Shown: positions 32,337-42,097, numbered from the stretch's first letter. The stretch: 64,000 bases of DNA from Fen-1364 sp049515135 (GCA_049515135.1 JBEKUJ010000003.1:310001-374000), one strand, 5' to 3'. The notes: a model not told the origin generated them from the letters alone. Numbers and translations: made by a program.

Positions 32337-33797
32337 ATGGTGCGCATCTCTTTCATTGTCATGGCTCTGGCAGCAGGCGCGCTTCGCGTCTCCTGTCTTT
32401 CCCTGTTTGTTCAAACATCTGATGACTTGTGGCCGGAGTGGCGGCGGTTGACGTCCGACTTTCCCCTTCCAGACGGCACAGAGGTGACACGGCTGCCACC
32501 AGGATTTGCGTCGCCGGGGGACCGGGCAGTCCTCAGCCTTGAGGGCGCTGGAAAAGCAGTCGGACTCATGCCGCTTGCTCCCGTGGTCAGACTGGGGGAC
32601 GAGCGGCTGTCAGCGACGCAAGCTGAAATCGCGGCCGGGGCGGTTCGGGTCATCCCCCTGTGCGCCGTGTCCCTTCCGGACCTAGCCATCCCCGTCGCCG
32701 ATTCCTATCCCGATCAGGCAGGCTATCCCCTCAGCCGGAATGTGACGCTTCAGCTGGACAGCCATGACGGCAGATTGCGTGCATGGTATTCGAAGCTGCC
32801 TTCTCCTGGCCCCGGGACCCAGGCGTCGATTGCCTGGATCGAAGCTGTGGGGGACGTGATGCCGGCCCGGGGCGTTGATCTTGCCCTCCTTGGAAGGGAA
32901 GGCCTGGAGAAAGTGTTCGGAGACACTCTTGCGCTTCTCCGCGGCAGCGGGCTGCTTCTGGGAAATCTGGAATCGTCGACCGCGCTGGGGGGCGCGCCGC
33001 AGAACAAGAGCTATACCTTCAGGTTTCGAGGCGATGCCGTTGGCAAGCTCAAGGAAGCTGGCTTTGCTTACCTCTCCCTGGCAAACAACCACACCTTCGA
33101 TTTCGGTGCGGACGGGTTTCTTCAGACACTTTCCGACCTGTCGAGATGGGGGGTTGCGACCTCGGGTGCCGGAACCGATCTGCAGAGCGCTGAACTGCCA
33201 GTCGAGATGAAGATTGGCTTGCAGGAGGTCCGCATCCTCTCATTCGGTGCTTTTCCCGTCGAACGCACCGGATTCGATGGACGGGAAATGGAACGCGCCG
33301 GCAACTCGCGGCCGGGCATCCTCTGGCTGGATGCGCATGGCATGGCCGCCGCTGCGCGCGCCTTTGCAGGCAACAGCGCTTTCACCATAGGGTTTGTTCA
33401 CGGTGGTGAGGAGTGGAGTGCGGCGCCGACCTCCGAGCAGAGACGCCTCTACCGCGAGCTCATTCGACACGGCGCGAACCTCGTGCTGGGCGCACATCCG
33501 CACGTTCTCCAGGGAATGGAGGTGCTTGGCGGAAGCCTGATCGTCTACTCCCTTGGCAATTTTGTTTTCCCTGGCATGGAAGGGACTCCGGGGGGCCAGG
33601 ACTCTGTCATTCTGAGAATCGGGGTATATAATGGCAGGGTGCGATACGTTCAAGCCATTCCGGTCCGTCTTAGCGACGGGAGGGTCAGGCGGGCAGCCGA
33701 CGGCCCCGCACTGAGCACTCTCCTGTCACGGACCCGGGAGCTCGCGGGCGTTCCTCCCTCTGAGGGGTGGCAGAAAGCAGAACGGGAAGTGTTCTAG
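32337..33797 (+). CDS. CapA/PGA_cap family phosphoesterase-like exported protein
   Basis: The 486 residues have a hydrophobic N-terminal export signal (about 4-22) and then a spacer domain. From about residue 165 there is a CapA-type metallophosphoesterase-like domain: GDVMPARG, LLGNLES, SLANNHTFDFG, FVHGGEEW, LGAHPHVLQG and YSLGNFVF. CapA proteins are needed for poly-gamma-glutamate capsule handling, but most members of this family, including solitary ones like this, have no assigned role. A Cys near the signal end (RVSC) is not a convincing lipobox. The ATG at 32337 is chosen from the signal peptide and promoter position. It is followed by two lipoprotein genes. Confidence 0.85.
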   Translation: MVRISFIVMALAAGALRVSCLSLFVQTSDDLWPEWRRLTSDFPLPDGTEVTRLPPGFASPGDRAVLSLEGAGKAVGLMPLAPVVRLGDERLSATQAEIAAGAVRVIPLCAVSLPDLAIPVADSYPDQAGYPLSRNVTLQLDSHDGRLRAWYSKLPSPGPGTQASIAWIEAVGDVMPARGVDLALLGREGLEKVFGDTLALLRGSGLLLGNLESSTALGGAPQNKSYTFRFRGDAVGKLKEAGFAYLSLANNHTFDFGADGFLQTLSDLSRWGVATSGAGTDLQSAELPVEMKIGLQEVRILSFGAFPVERTGFDGREMERAGNSRPGILWLDAHGMAAAARAFAGNSAFTIGFVHGGEEWSAAPTSEQRRLYRELIRHGANLVLGAHPHVLQGMEVLGGSLIVYSLGNFVFPGMEGTPGGQDSVILRIGVYNGRVRYVQAIPVRLSDGRVRRAADGPALSTLLSRTRELAGVPPSEGWQKAEREVF

Positions 33798-33807
33798 TGA
33801 GTAAGAA

Positions 33808-34533
33808 ATGAAAGAAACCACACGATCAGTGACCTGGTCTTTGAAGCTAGCGCCAGCCGCGTTGGCAGCCGCAGCCGCGCTTGTTCTTGCCTCATGCACG
33901 AGCGTGAACAGGCTCGGGGAGTTCGAAGTTCAGGGTCGGACCATGGCCGCGGAGATGCGCCTCCCTCCCGAGCCCAGCATGGACGTGCATTATCACATCA
34001 TGATCGATTTCTCCAACCCCATCGGCACTGCACTCAATGTAGGATCCAACATCGCAAAAGCCGCGAACGCGGATCGAGTGGACTCCCTCATGCGACAGGC
34101 TCTGGAGGTCGTGGATGCGGCCGGCATGGTCCGGGACGAATCGTATGAGACGTGCCTCACGGTGCTCGGCGCCCAGAGAGAGGATGACGCCGGCGCTGCA
34201 GAATACCTCCTGGACTTCGACGTCCACAAATGGGGGGTCCATGCAAGCTCCTGGACCAGCGCCGTCACCCTTCGCATGAAGCTCACAGCCAGCCTCCTGA
34301 GCAACGTGGAAAAGACGGTGGTGTGGCGCAGGGATATCGAAGTGGAACGAGCCGCGACCCCCGCCATGTTCGGATTGGACTCCACAATCGGCAATTTCGT
34401 CACAACCGCTGCCCTGGCGAGCCTGTCAGAGGAAGACATGCAGAACGGGTTCGACGCCCTGGCAAGGGACACGGCCCTCACGATTTCGCGTGCACTGCAG
34501 GACGACCTGTACGACGCGCGCTACGGATACTGA
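33808..34533 (+). CDS. Hypothetical lipoprotein
   Basis: The 241-residue product has a lipoprotein signal with lipobox LASC ending at C30. I do not recognise the mature domain. It is rich in alternating hydrophobic strands (YLLDFDVHKWGVH, VTLRMKLTASLL), which suggests a beta-rich periplasmic or outer-membrane-attached fold of the kind seen in small lipoproteins that assemble on the outer membrane. It lies 10 bases after the CapA-like gene, so it is probably in the same operon. No clear Shine-Dalgarno sequence precedes the ATG. Confidence 0.7.
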   Translation: MKETTRSVTWSLKLAPAALAAAAALVLASCTSVNRLGEFEVQGRTMAAEMRLPPEPSMDVHYHIMIDFSNPIGTALNVGSNIAKAANADRVDSLMRQALEVVDAAGMVRDESYETCLTVLGAQREDDAGAAEYLLDFDVHKWGVHASSWTSAVTLRMKLTASLLSNVEKTVVWRRDIEVERAATPAMFGLDSTIGNFVTTAALASLSEEDMQNGFDALARDTALTISRALQDDLYDARYGY

Positions 34534-34589
34534 AGGGCTCCAGTTGACGCGAGGCCACGGGGCATAGGATCTTTGGCGGGAGGAAGCGT

Positions 34590-35057
34590 GTGAATGCCAG
34601 AATGATCCCGCTCGGTGCCCCGGTGGTGCTCCTGACCGCAGTTCTGCTCGCCGGGTGCGCAACGTCGAAATACGTGCCCAAAGCCAATGAAGAACTCTAT
34701 GGAACCTGGGTCAATGAGAATAGCTTTCCGCAACGGATAGTCCAAGTCCCCGATGGATGGGAGCAGTACCTTTACACGGATGACTCGCAACCTTTCGCCC
34801 GTGCATCGGCGGTGATAGTGAGCAAGTGGACGGATGCAGAGGGCAACATCTGGTACAAGTCTTTCGGCACAATCACCGCGGGGCTGTACCCGGGAGAAAA
34901 GTTCACGGAGCTTGATAAGCTCAGCAAATCCGGGACAGTCTGGGAGTTCGTGTGGACCATGCCCACGAACGACCGGGAGCTGATCACGCTTGTCTACCCG
35001 ACGAAGATCGACCCAAAGAGCCCTGAATACGGGATCTACCACCGCGCAGAGAATTAG
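34590..35057 (+). CDS. Small hypothetical lipoprotein
   Basis: The 155-residue product has a lipoprotein signal (lipobox LAGC, C23) and a short mature domain with the pattern ELYGTWVNEN followed by strands. This is reminiscent of lipocalin-like small lipoproteins, but I cannot name a family. The GTG at 34590 follows GGAGGA at 34579-34584 with ideal spacing. An ATG four codons on is an alternative start. The 56-base gap upstream holds a partial promoter (TTGACG at 34544, TAGGAT at 34565), so it may be transcribed both alone and with its neighbours. Confidence 0.7.
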   Translation: MNARMIPLGAPVVLLTAVLLAGCATSKYVPKANEELYGTWVNENSFPQRIVQVPDGWEQYLYTDDSQPFARASAVIVSKWTDAEGNIWYKSFGTITAGLYPGEKFTELDKLSKSGTVWEFVWTMPTNDRELITLVYPTKIDPKSPEYGIYHRAEN

Positions 35058-35090
35058 GCCAGCGAAAGCGCGCCCCGGGAGCGATCCCGA

Positions 35091-37973
35091 TCAGTGGAGG
35101 GAAAGCTCTTCCAGCCGGGCCGTCCACGGGCTTGCAGGATAACGCCTGCGCAGACCCTCTGCGATGCGCGCCGCGTTCGCTCCGTCACCGAGCTGCACGG
35201 CGAGCCGGGCAGCATTGTACATGCCTTCCGCCGCAAGATCAGCATAGGTCGGAAAAAGATAGGCGATCCGCAGATGCTGGTTCATCGCTTCCCGGAGATC
35301 ACCCGTGGCCTCCAGGACGCGCGCTCGTTCCTCTGTGGCCTGCGCCCCCACTTCGTCCGCGCGGTTGTCTGACAGCTGTGCAAGGATATCGAGTGCCCTC
35401 TGCCATTCCGACAGTGCGGAAAAGGCCTGTCCCATGAGCAAGCTCGCCTGACCGGCAAGGGGCTCGGGGGGAGATCGACGGCTTAGGTCCTCAAGGACGG
35501 CAAGAGCGGTTGTTGGGTCCTGCGGCAGAAGCATTCGAACGTAGTCGAGTGCGACACTGGCCACGACCTGGACATCAAGCCCTTGAGTCCCCTGTGCCCT
35601 CTGGACGAAATCCCGCGCTGTTTCGACTTTGGAAACAGACTTCAGGCACTCAGAGAAGCCCTGAAGGGCGATGGAGAGAACGCCCGGGCCGGGATCTGAT
35701 GTGATGCAGATCCAGAACTCGTAAAGCGCGGCTTCCGGGTCTCCCGATTGCCTGGTGCACTCGGCCTTCCAGGAGAGGGCCTGTTTCACGAGGACGCTGC
35801 TGGGAAAATCATGGATCACCGCCTGGAAGCCGGATTTCGCTTCGAGGTATCGCCCTTCGTCATACGCCATCATTGCAAGCTTGAAAAACGCCTCCGGCGC
35901 AAGCTGGCCGTTCGGGAACCTTGCCGAAAGCTCCTGAAAAGCTTCCAGGCTTTCCTGCCGGCTTCCCATGCGGGAAAGAGCCCAGCCCTTCTCGTAAAGT
36001 GCTTGCTCATGCCACTGGTCAACGGACCCGCGCTCCTCTCCCCGCGCAACCGTCTCAAAGAGCGCCACGCCAGCGGCATCATTCCCGCTCACCGTTTCGC
36101 AGACGCCTGCCCGGTAGACCGCTTCCAGGGAGCGTGAATCCGAAGGGTGCCTTTTCGCGAGGGACAGGAAGGCATCACGCGCATCTGTCAGCTTCCCCGT
36201 GCGATACAGGGACCATCCCAGCCAGTACAGCGCATCTGCAGCCTCCGCCGCATGTGTGGATGGTTGTTCGAGCCCCTCGAACATTTGCGAAGCCGCGGCC
36301 AGGCGCTCCGCCGCTGCAGGAAGCTTCTCCATGCGGTACAGGGTCCGTCCCGTGTACAAGGCCACGATTGCCTGAGTCTCCGGGCCTGGCTGCCTTGCTT
36401 TCAGGTATTCCAGGCTGGCAAGGGCTTTCTCGAAGCTTCCCATGTTGAAGAGGCACACGCCAATGGCAAGGGAGCTTCGGTCTCCGAGATCCGAGCCGGC
36501 GGCTTTCAGAGCAACCGTCTGAAAGTACGGGATGGCACGGGCGTACTCGCCGCGGCGGGAATATGCATAGCCGACCGAATATTCACTCTCATCTCGAAAC
36601 GCCGAAGCAGGAAAATCCCTGATGACCTTCTGGAAGTCATCCAGCGCCCCCGGGTCCCCGCGGTACATGCGGACCATACCCCGACGATAGAGGTATTCAG
36701 GCAGGGACACGGACCGCGGGTACTGCTTGACAAGTGAATCCCACCGGGCAAACGACTTGTCGAAGTCCATGCGGGAATCCAGGAGAGAGGCAAGAAGCTT
36801 GAGCCCTTCCTCCGCGTGCGCGCCCTGCGGGAAACTGCGCAGGAGGTCCTCCAGGGCTTGTATTGCCTCTTCGCTTCGGTCCAGTCCGGCCAGGAGAAGC
36901 GCCCGCTGGAATGTTGCCTTTTCACCGAGGTCGTTTGCGACCCCGACTCCGGCCTCTGCGAATGCCTGGGCTGCCCTGGTCTTCCGGTTGAGCATGAGGT
37001 CAGCGAGCCCGAGCGAATACCAGGCGGACTGCCGTCCGCTCCCCTCCCCCAGGTCCGCAATCGACCTCTCGTACTCGGCGGCAGCCTCCTCATACTTCTT
37101 CTGGTCAAAGAGGATATCGGCGCGCATCCTCTCTGCGCTGCCCCTGTACGCACCCTGGGGGAAGAGCCTTGCAAGCTCATCCAGCCGGCGCAGGGAGCCT
37201 GATTCGGAGTGCCGGCGGTACGCTATGTCCGCAAGCCTGTAGAATGCCGCTTCCCTGTAGGGAGAGTCCGGATACAAAGTGATGATGGTCGTCAGCCGCC
37301 TCTCTGCGGAGTCGAGGTTTCCCTGCGCCAGCTCTGTTTCGGCAAGGAAGAAAACCGAATCGCGGACATATGGTGACTGTGGGAAGTCCAGCAGGATCCG
37401 CCCGAAGAGATCCTGCGCATCTGCGTAATGCCCCGCGCGGTATTCCGCTCCGGCAAGCCGGTAGACGGCTTCGGGGGCAAGCGACTGATCCCCGGCTGTC
37501 ATGACCTTTCGGTAGAACCCAGCCGCCTCCGAGTCCCTTCCAAGCCCTTCCAGGGCGACTCCGCAGAGGAGCGCAGCATGCAGACTATAGGGCCCCGCGA
37601 CCTGGCTGCTGAGGGACCGGAAAGCCTTCTCATAGCTTCCCTGCCTCAGGTATGCGGCTCCGACCCAGTACGACGCGCGGGAAGCGAGGACCGAGGAGGG
37701 GTGGCGATTCTGGAACCCCTCGAGGACGACAAGGCACTCCTGCCATTTCCCCGCGTAGTAGTTGCTGACGCCAAGCATGTACTCGGCGTCCATGGCGGCC
37801 GCAGCGTGAGGGTAGTTGGAGAGGATGCGCTGAAAGCTGCCCGCGGCTACTGCAAAGAAGCCGTCGGAAAAGGCCTTCTTTCCCGCCTCAAGCAGGTCAT
37901 CCGCGCTCTGCGCAAAGGAAGCTGTTGCAACGAGGAGAAGTGCAAGGGTGAGAGCCGCGAGGCCTCCCCTCAC
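35091..37973 (-). CDS. Large exported tetratricopeptide-repeat protein
   Basis: The 960-residue product has a signal peptide (about 1-21, ending SFAQS) and is otherwise made of tandem TPR-like helical repeats of about 35-37 residues. Recurrent features are the A..Y..G..Y.. and FP.S...D pattern, similar to YbgF, BamD and the large periplasmic TPR proteins of spirochaetes and Bacteroidetes. It probably scaffolds an envelope complex in the periplasm. The start is GTG at 37973 overlapping the clpC stop (GTGA), so it is translationally coupled to a cytoplasmic chaperone gene although the proteins would be in different compartments. The function is unknown. Confidence 0.8.
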   Translation of the reverse strand: MRGGLAALTLALLLVATASFAQSADDLLEAGKKAFSDGFFAVAAGSFQRILSNYPHAAAAMDAEYMLGVSNYYAGKWQECLVVLEGFQNRHPSSVLASRASYWVGAAYLRQGSYEKAFRSLSSQVAGPYSLHAALLCGVALEGLGRDSEAAGFYRKVMTAGDQSLAPEAVYRLAGAEYRAGHYADAQDLFGRILLDFPQSPYVRDSVFFLAETELAQGNLDSAERRLTTIITLYPDSPYREAAFYRLADIAYRRHSESGSLRRLDELARLFPQGAYRGSAERMRADILFDQKKYEEAAAEYERSIADLGEGSGRQSAWYSLGLADLMLNRKTRAAQAFAEAGVGVANDLGEKATFQRALLLAGLDRSEEAIQALEDLLRSFPQGAHAEEGLKLLASLLDSRMDFDKSFARWDSLVKQYPRSVSLPEYLYRRGMVRMYRGDPGALDDFQKVIRDFPASAFRDESEYSVGYAYSRRGEYARAIPYFQTVALKAAGSDLGDRSSLAIGVCLFNMGSFEKALASLEYLKARQPGPETQAIVALYTGRTLYRMEKLPAAAERLAAASQMFEGLEQPSTHAAEAADALYWLGWSLYRTGKLTDARDAFLSLAKRHPSDSRSLEAVYRAGVCETVSGNDAAGVALFETVARGEERGSVDQWHEQALYEKGWALSRMGSRQESLEAFQELSARFPNGQLAPEAFFKLAMMAYDEGRYLEAKSGFQAVIHDFPSSVLVKQALSWKAECTRQSGDPEAALYEFWICITSDPGPGVLSIALQGFSECLKSVSKVETARDFVQRAQGTQGLDVQVVASVALDYVRMLLPQDPTTALAVLEDLSRRSPPEPLAGQASLLMGQAFSALSEWQRALDILAQLSDNRADEVGAQATEERARVLEATGDLREAMNQHLRIAYLFPTYADLAAEGMYNAARLAVQLGDGANAARIAEGLRRRYPASPWTARLEELSLH

Positions 37974-40498
37974 GTCGTGACCTTTTCAGGCTCCTTTTCC
38001 CCCGGCAGGAGACCGGCCGGCTGAGGCGTCAGCGGCAGGACGTTCCGCGGCTCCTGTTTCTTGAAGGCAATCTTTTCCCCGCGGATCTCGACGTCGATTG
38101 CATCACCCTGCTTGAACTTGCCCCGGAGGATCTCCAGGGAAAGCGGATCCTCGACCTCTTTCTGCAGCAGCCTGCGCAGGGGCCGTGCGCCGAACTTCTC
38201 ATCAAAGCCCTTGTCGATGAGGTACTCCCGTGCTTTCTTCTTCACGGAGATGGTGATCTTCTGCTCCACGAGCCTGTCGGAGATCTCCTTCACCATGAGC
38301 TCGAAGATCTGACCCAGGTGCGTCTTGTCCAGGTTGTGGAACACGACGATCTCGTCGATCCTGTTGATGAACTCGGGGTTGAACGCCCGCTTCACCTCTC
38401 CCATGACGAAGTTGCGGATGTCCTTGAAGTTCATCCCGCCTTCCTCTGACTGGAACCCCAGGGATGAATCCTTGTTGATTTCCCGGGCCCCCAGGTTGGA
38501 CGTCATGATCATGACCGCGTTGCGGAAAGAGACCGAGTGCCCCAGGTTGTCCGAAAGCTGGCCCTCCTCCAGAACTTGAAGAAGGATGTTGAACACGTCA
38601 GGGTGCGCCTTCTCGATCTCATCCAGCAGGATCACGCTGAAGGGCCTGCGCCTGATCTTCTCCGTCAGGAGCCCTCCTTCTTCGTAGCCGACGTAGCCGG
38701 GAGGCGCCCCGACAAGGCGGGACACGTTGTGCTTCTCCATGAAGTCCGACATGTCGATGCGTACAAGCGCATCCGCGTCCCCGAAGAGGAACTCCGCGAG
38801 GGTCTTGGCCACAAGGGTTTTGCCCACTCCCGTGGGCCCGAGAAAGATGAAGGAGCCCAGCGGCCTGCGCGCGGATGAGAGCCCCGTGCGCGAGCGGCGG
38901 ATGGCGGAAGCGATGACGGAGATGGCCTCCTCCTGGGCAATGACCTTCTTGTGCAGCTCTTCCTCGATGTGGAGCAGCTTCTCAGACTCGCTCTGGACGA
39001 TGCGGGCGAGGGGGATGCCCGTCATGTCGGAGATCACCTGCTGGATGTCCTCCACGTCCACGACGTTCTCCTCAACCGCGATGGTGCTTTCCCAGTTCTT
39101 CTTGATCTCGTCCACCTTGACCTTCAGCTGGCGCACCATGTCGCGCACCGCCGCGGCCTTCTCATAGTTCTGCGTGTTGACGAGGTTGGTCTTCTCCGCA
39201 TTCAGCCTCTCGATCTCCTTTTCCAGGTCGGCAAGCTCCCGGGGGCGGATCGAGTTGCGGATGCGCCGGCGGGACCCTGACTCGTCGATGAGGTCAATGG
39301 CTTTGTCCGGCAGGTAGCGCTCCGTGATGTAGCGGCGGGAGAGAGTGGAAGCAGCCTCGATTGCCGCGGGCGTGTAGGTGACGTGGTGGTGATCCTCGTA
39401 GTTCTTCTTGATGCCCTTGAGGATCTCGATGGTCTCATCCACCGAGGGCTCGCTCACGTAGATGGGCTGGAAACGCCTCTCCAGCGCGGCGTCCTTCTCG
39501 ATGTGCTTCTTGTACTCGTTGAGGGTCGTGGCGCCGATGCACTGCAGCTCCCCGCGGGACAGGGAAGGCTTCAGCATGTTCGAAGCGTCGATTGCACCTT
39601 CGGCGCCTCCCGCGCCGATGATGGTATGCAGCTCGTCGATGAAAAGCACCACATTGCCTGCCGAAAGGATTTCCTTCATCACCCTCTTGAGTCGTTCCTC
39701 GAACTCTCCGCGGTACTTGGTTCCCGCCACAAGGGAGGCGAGGTCCAGGGTGAGAACGCGCTTTCCGATGAGCACCTCGGGAACCGTGCCGTCTACGATT
39801 TTCTGCGCCAGCCCTTCGACAATGGCCGTCTTTCCGACGCCGGGTTCGCCGATGAGCACGGGATTGTTTTTTGTCCGCCGGGCGAGGATCTGGATGACTC
39901 TCTGGATCTCCTTCTCCCTCCCGATCACCGGGTCCAGCTTGTTGTCCCGCGCGAAGGCGGTGAGGTCCCTGCCGAACTCGTCAAGGGTCGGCGTAGGCTT
40001 CTTGGTGGGCGTCTGAGGCTTTTTCTTGCCGGCCAGGGACTGCCCTCCCTTATAGTCACCGGTCCCGCTGATCTGGAGAATGGCCTCCCGCAGGCCGTTG
40101 GGAGTGATATTGTACCGCGCAAGATAGCGGGCAACGATGCTTCCCTGCTCCTTGACGGACGCCAGAAGCAGGTGCTCTGTCCCGATGTATTCGTGGCCCA
40201 TGTTGCGGGCTTCCTCGGCAGAGTCTTCGAGGATCTTCTGCCCGCGTTTGGACGGGGGAACGTCGCCCAGAATGAGCCCGCCCTTGCCCTTGGGGAGGCT
40301 CTTTTCGATCTCGGACTGCATCTCCGGGATGCTCACCTTGATCCGCTGAAGCGCCTTGACGGCGACACCTTCCCCGTCCTTCAGAAGTGCAAGGATGATG
40401 TGCTCCGGAAGGAGCTGATCCGAATGGAAGCGCTTGGCTTCCTCCTGCGCCAGGATGGTGAGAACCTTCTGTGCCCGTTGTGTAAGACCCTTGAACAT
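37970..40498 (-). CDS. clpC: ATP-dependent Clp protease ATPase subunit ClpC
   Basis: ClpC is an AAA+ unfoldase that feeds substrates to ClpP. The 842 residues show the double Clp-N repeat (1-145), the first AAA+ module with Walker A GEPGVGKT at 217-224, a short UVR-containing coiled middle domain typical of ClpC rather than ClpB, and the second module with GPTGVGKT, NPEFINRID and the C-terminal D2 domain. It is the third gene of mcsA-mcsB-clpC. The ATG at 40498 follows GGGGAGG. In Bacillus, McsB-phosphorylated proteins are degraded by ClpCP. No clpP is visible in this window. Confidence 0.95.
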   Translation of the reverse strand: MFKGLTQRAQKVLTILAQEEAKRFHSDQLLPEHIILALLKDGEGVAVKALQRIKVSIPEMQSEIEKSLPKGKGGLILGDVPPSKRGQKILEDSAEEARNMGHEYIGTEHLLLASVKEQGSIVARYLARYNITPNGLREAILQISGTGDYKGGQSLAGKKKPQTPTKKPTPTLDEFGRDLTAFARDNKLDPVIGREKEIQRVIQILARRTKNNPVLIGEPGVGKTAIVEGLAQKIVDGTVPEVLIGKRVLTLDLASLVAGTKYRGEFEERLKRVMKEILSAGNVVLFIDELHTIIGAGGAEGAIDASNMLKPSLSRGELQCIGATTLNEYKKHIEKDAALERRFQPIYVSEPSVDETIEILKGIKKNYEDHHHVTYTPAAIEAASTLSRRYITERYLPDKAIDLIDESGSRRRIRNSIRPRELADLEKEIERLNAEKTNLVNTQNYEKAAAVRDMVRQLKVKVDEIKKNWESTIAVEENVVDVEDIQQVISDMTGIPLARIVQSESEKLLHIEEELHKKVIAQEEAISVIASAIRRSRTGLSSARRPLGSFIFLGPTGVGKTLVAKTLAEFLFGDADALVRIDMSDFMEKHNVSRLVGAPPGYVGYEEGGLLTEKIRRRPFSVILLDEIEKAHPDVFNILLQVLEEGQLSDNLGHSVSFRNAVMIMTSNLGAREINKDSSLGFQSEEGGMNFKDIRNFVMGEVKRAFNPEFINRIDEIVVFHNLDKTHLGQIFELMVKEISDRLVEQKITISVKKKAREYLIDKGFDEKFGARPLRRLLQKEVEDPLSLEILRGKFKQGDAIDVEIRGEKIAFKKQEPRNVLPLTPQPAGLLPGEKEPEKVTT

Positions 40499-40502
40499 GG
40501 CG

Positions 40503-41600
40503 TCAGCCTCCCCTTCCCTGCGTCAACGCCTCTCGGATGATTTTGGCCCTGGTGTAATCGATGAGCTTTGAGTCCACCGTCTCCGCCTGGGTCTGGAGCA
40601 CCCGTTGAATGTGGGACTTCTGGGAAAGAAACAGGAGCGCCGTGATGGTTGGCGCGTCGATTGCCGAGATGAGCCCCAGCGCAACCCCCAGGCGCAGCGC
40701 GGACAGGGATTCGATTGACTCACGGAGCGTAATATAGCGACAGCTCCCGAGCAGTCCCCACGCCCGGAAAACCCTGTCTTCGATGTCGATGCGCCGTTTG
40801 TCCATCAGCTCCTCTCTCGTCCTGTTCTCGTAGCCCGCCAGCTGGACCGCAATCCGGCCCAGGTTTCCGATGATCTCCTTTTCCGCGAGCCCGATGGTAA
40901 TCTCATTTGCAATGATATACATGTCTCCCAGGGATTCCATGCTCTCGCTGAAGAACCCGCGGATGGAGAGCCCCAGCTGCGCGGACGCCTTGACGGCCCT
41001 CTTGATGAGACCGCTCATCGCCAGCGCCGGCAGATGCAGCATCATGGAGGCCTTCAGTCCGGTACCGAGGTTGGTAATCGCCGTGTTGAGGTATCCCCAC
41101 TCGGCCGACACAGCGAAAGCGAGCGACTCCTCAAGCCCCGAGTCAATTGCCTCGAGCCGTCCCAGAAGCGACTCAAGGTATGCTCCCGATCGCATGCCCA
41201 CCAGGCGAAGATGGTCGTCTTCCCCGATGATTCCCGCAATGGTCTCATCCGCGCTGAGGACCACGGCCCTCTGCTTTTCAAGGGAAAAACCCTGGGAGAT
41301 GAGGTTTCTCTCGAAAAGAATCCGCCTCTCCAGCGCGGAGAGATCGTCCAGATAGATTATCGCAAAATCTTCCGCGTTGGGCAATCGGCGAAACGCCGCA
41401 ATGATCCTGTCCCGGTATTCCCTCTCCAGCTCCGCAGTGCAGCGGCCGGGAAACGGGTACGCCTTCAGGTTTCTCGCAAGACGGATACGGCTTGCAATTG
41501 CAACGCCGCCCGGGGATTCCGTGGACACCCCCGCGCCGATCCCCTCTCCCTGCTGGCGCATCCAGCCTTTCATGTCCGAGAGACCGGTGAAGTCAAACAT
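40503..41600 (-). CDS. mcsB: McsB-like protein-arginine kinase, possibly inactive
   Basis: The 365-residue member of the phosphagen-kinase fold is related to McsB, which phosphorylates arginines on misfolded proteins to mark them for ClpCP. R38 and R40 of SRIRLARNL, R132 and the C-terminal EDRVFRAWGLL..RLGVALGLI are conserved. However, the NEEDH motif is GEDDH, with D128 at the catalytic Glu; the reactive-site Cys of CPTN is A174 (NTAITNLGTG); the following Arg is K183; and GEGSEA is SESMES. Catalytic competence is therefore doubtful. It overlaps mcsA by 8 bases and ends 4 bases before clpC, the usual arrangement. Confidence 0.85.
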   Translation of the reverse strand: MFDFTGLSDMKGWMRQQGEGIGAGVSTESPGGVAIASRIRLARNLKAYPFPGRCTAELEREYRDRIIAAFRRLPNAEDFAIIYLDDLSALERRILFERNLISQGFSLEKQRAVVLSADETIAGIIGEDDHLRLVGMRSGAYLESLLGRLEAIDSGLEESLAFAVSAEWGYLNTAITNLGTGLKASMMLHLPALAMSGLIKRAVKASAQLGLSIRGFFSESMESLGDMYIIANEITIGLAEKEIIGNLGRIAVQLAGYENRTREELMDKRRIDIEDRVFRAWGLLGSCRYITLRESIESLSALRLGVALGLISAIDAPTITALLFLSQKSHIQRVLQTQAETVDSKLIDYTRAKIIREALTQGRGG

Positions 41601-42087
41601 CGCTGTCCATCTCCCGAATCCTGTCCCTCAGACGCGCGGCCTCCTCGTAATCCTCCCGCTCCACGGCCTCCCGCAGCTCCTCCCGAAGGGTGTCGTTGAC
41701 AACTGCCGTGCGGGACTGCTCCGCAAAGGACCGCGGCAGCCTTCCCGCGTGATGCGGACGGGCAGCCATCTGGGAAACGATGGCCTTGACGTCCTTCTCG
41801 AAGGCGGAAAAACACTCCGCGCACCCCAGCTTCCCCTGCTTTCGGAAGTCCGAGGCCTTCATGCCGCAACGCGGACAGACCTCCTTCACTTCTCCCGCGC
41901 CGGTCATGTCCCTGCCTTCCAGCAGCCCCGACAGCAGGTTGGCGATTGGAAGCTCGGATTCCTCCTCCCGAATCAACCCCTTTTCCTGGGCGCACTCTTC
42001 GCAGATATGAAGCTCATGGACCAGGTCCTTCTGGATCTGTCGTATGTGGATGACTGCATCTTTGAGGCCGCAAATTTCGCATTTCAT
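41593..42087 (-). CDS. mcsA: McsA-like zinc protein (UVR domain)
   Basis: The 164-residue protein has two Cys4-type zinc sites: CEICG..CEEC at the N-terminus and CPRCG..CAEC in the middle. A C-terminal UVR helix hairpin (LREAVEREDYEEAARLRDRI) completes it. McsA activates McsB in Bacillus. It is the first gene of the operon; the regulator CtsR, normally next to it, is absent. ATG 42087 and GTG 42093 are both possible. No Shine-Dalgarno sequence precedes either, and a TATACT -10 box lies 10 bases before the ATG, so the mRNA is probably near-leaderless. Confidence 0.88.
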   Translation of the reverse strand: MKCEICGLKDAVIHIRQIQKDLVHELHICEECAQEKGLIREEESELPIANLLSGLLEGRDMTGAGEVKEVCPRCGMKASDFRKQGKLGCAECFSAFEKDVKAIVSQMAARPHHAGRLPRSFAEQSRTAVVNDTLREELREAVEREDYEEAARLRDRIREMDSDV

Positions 42088-42097
42088 TGTCACAGAC

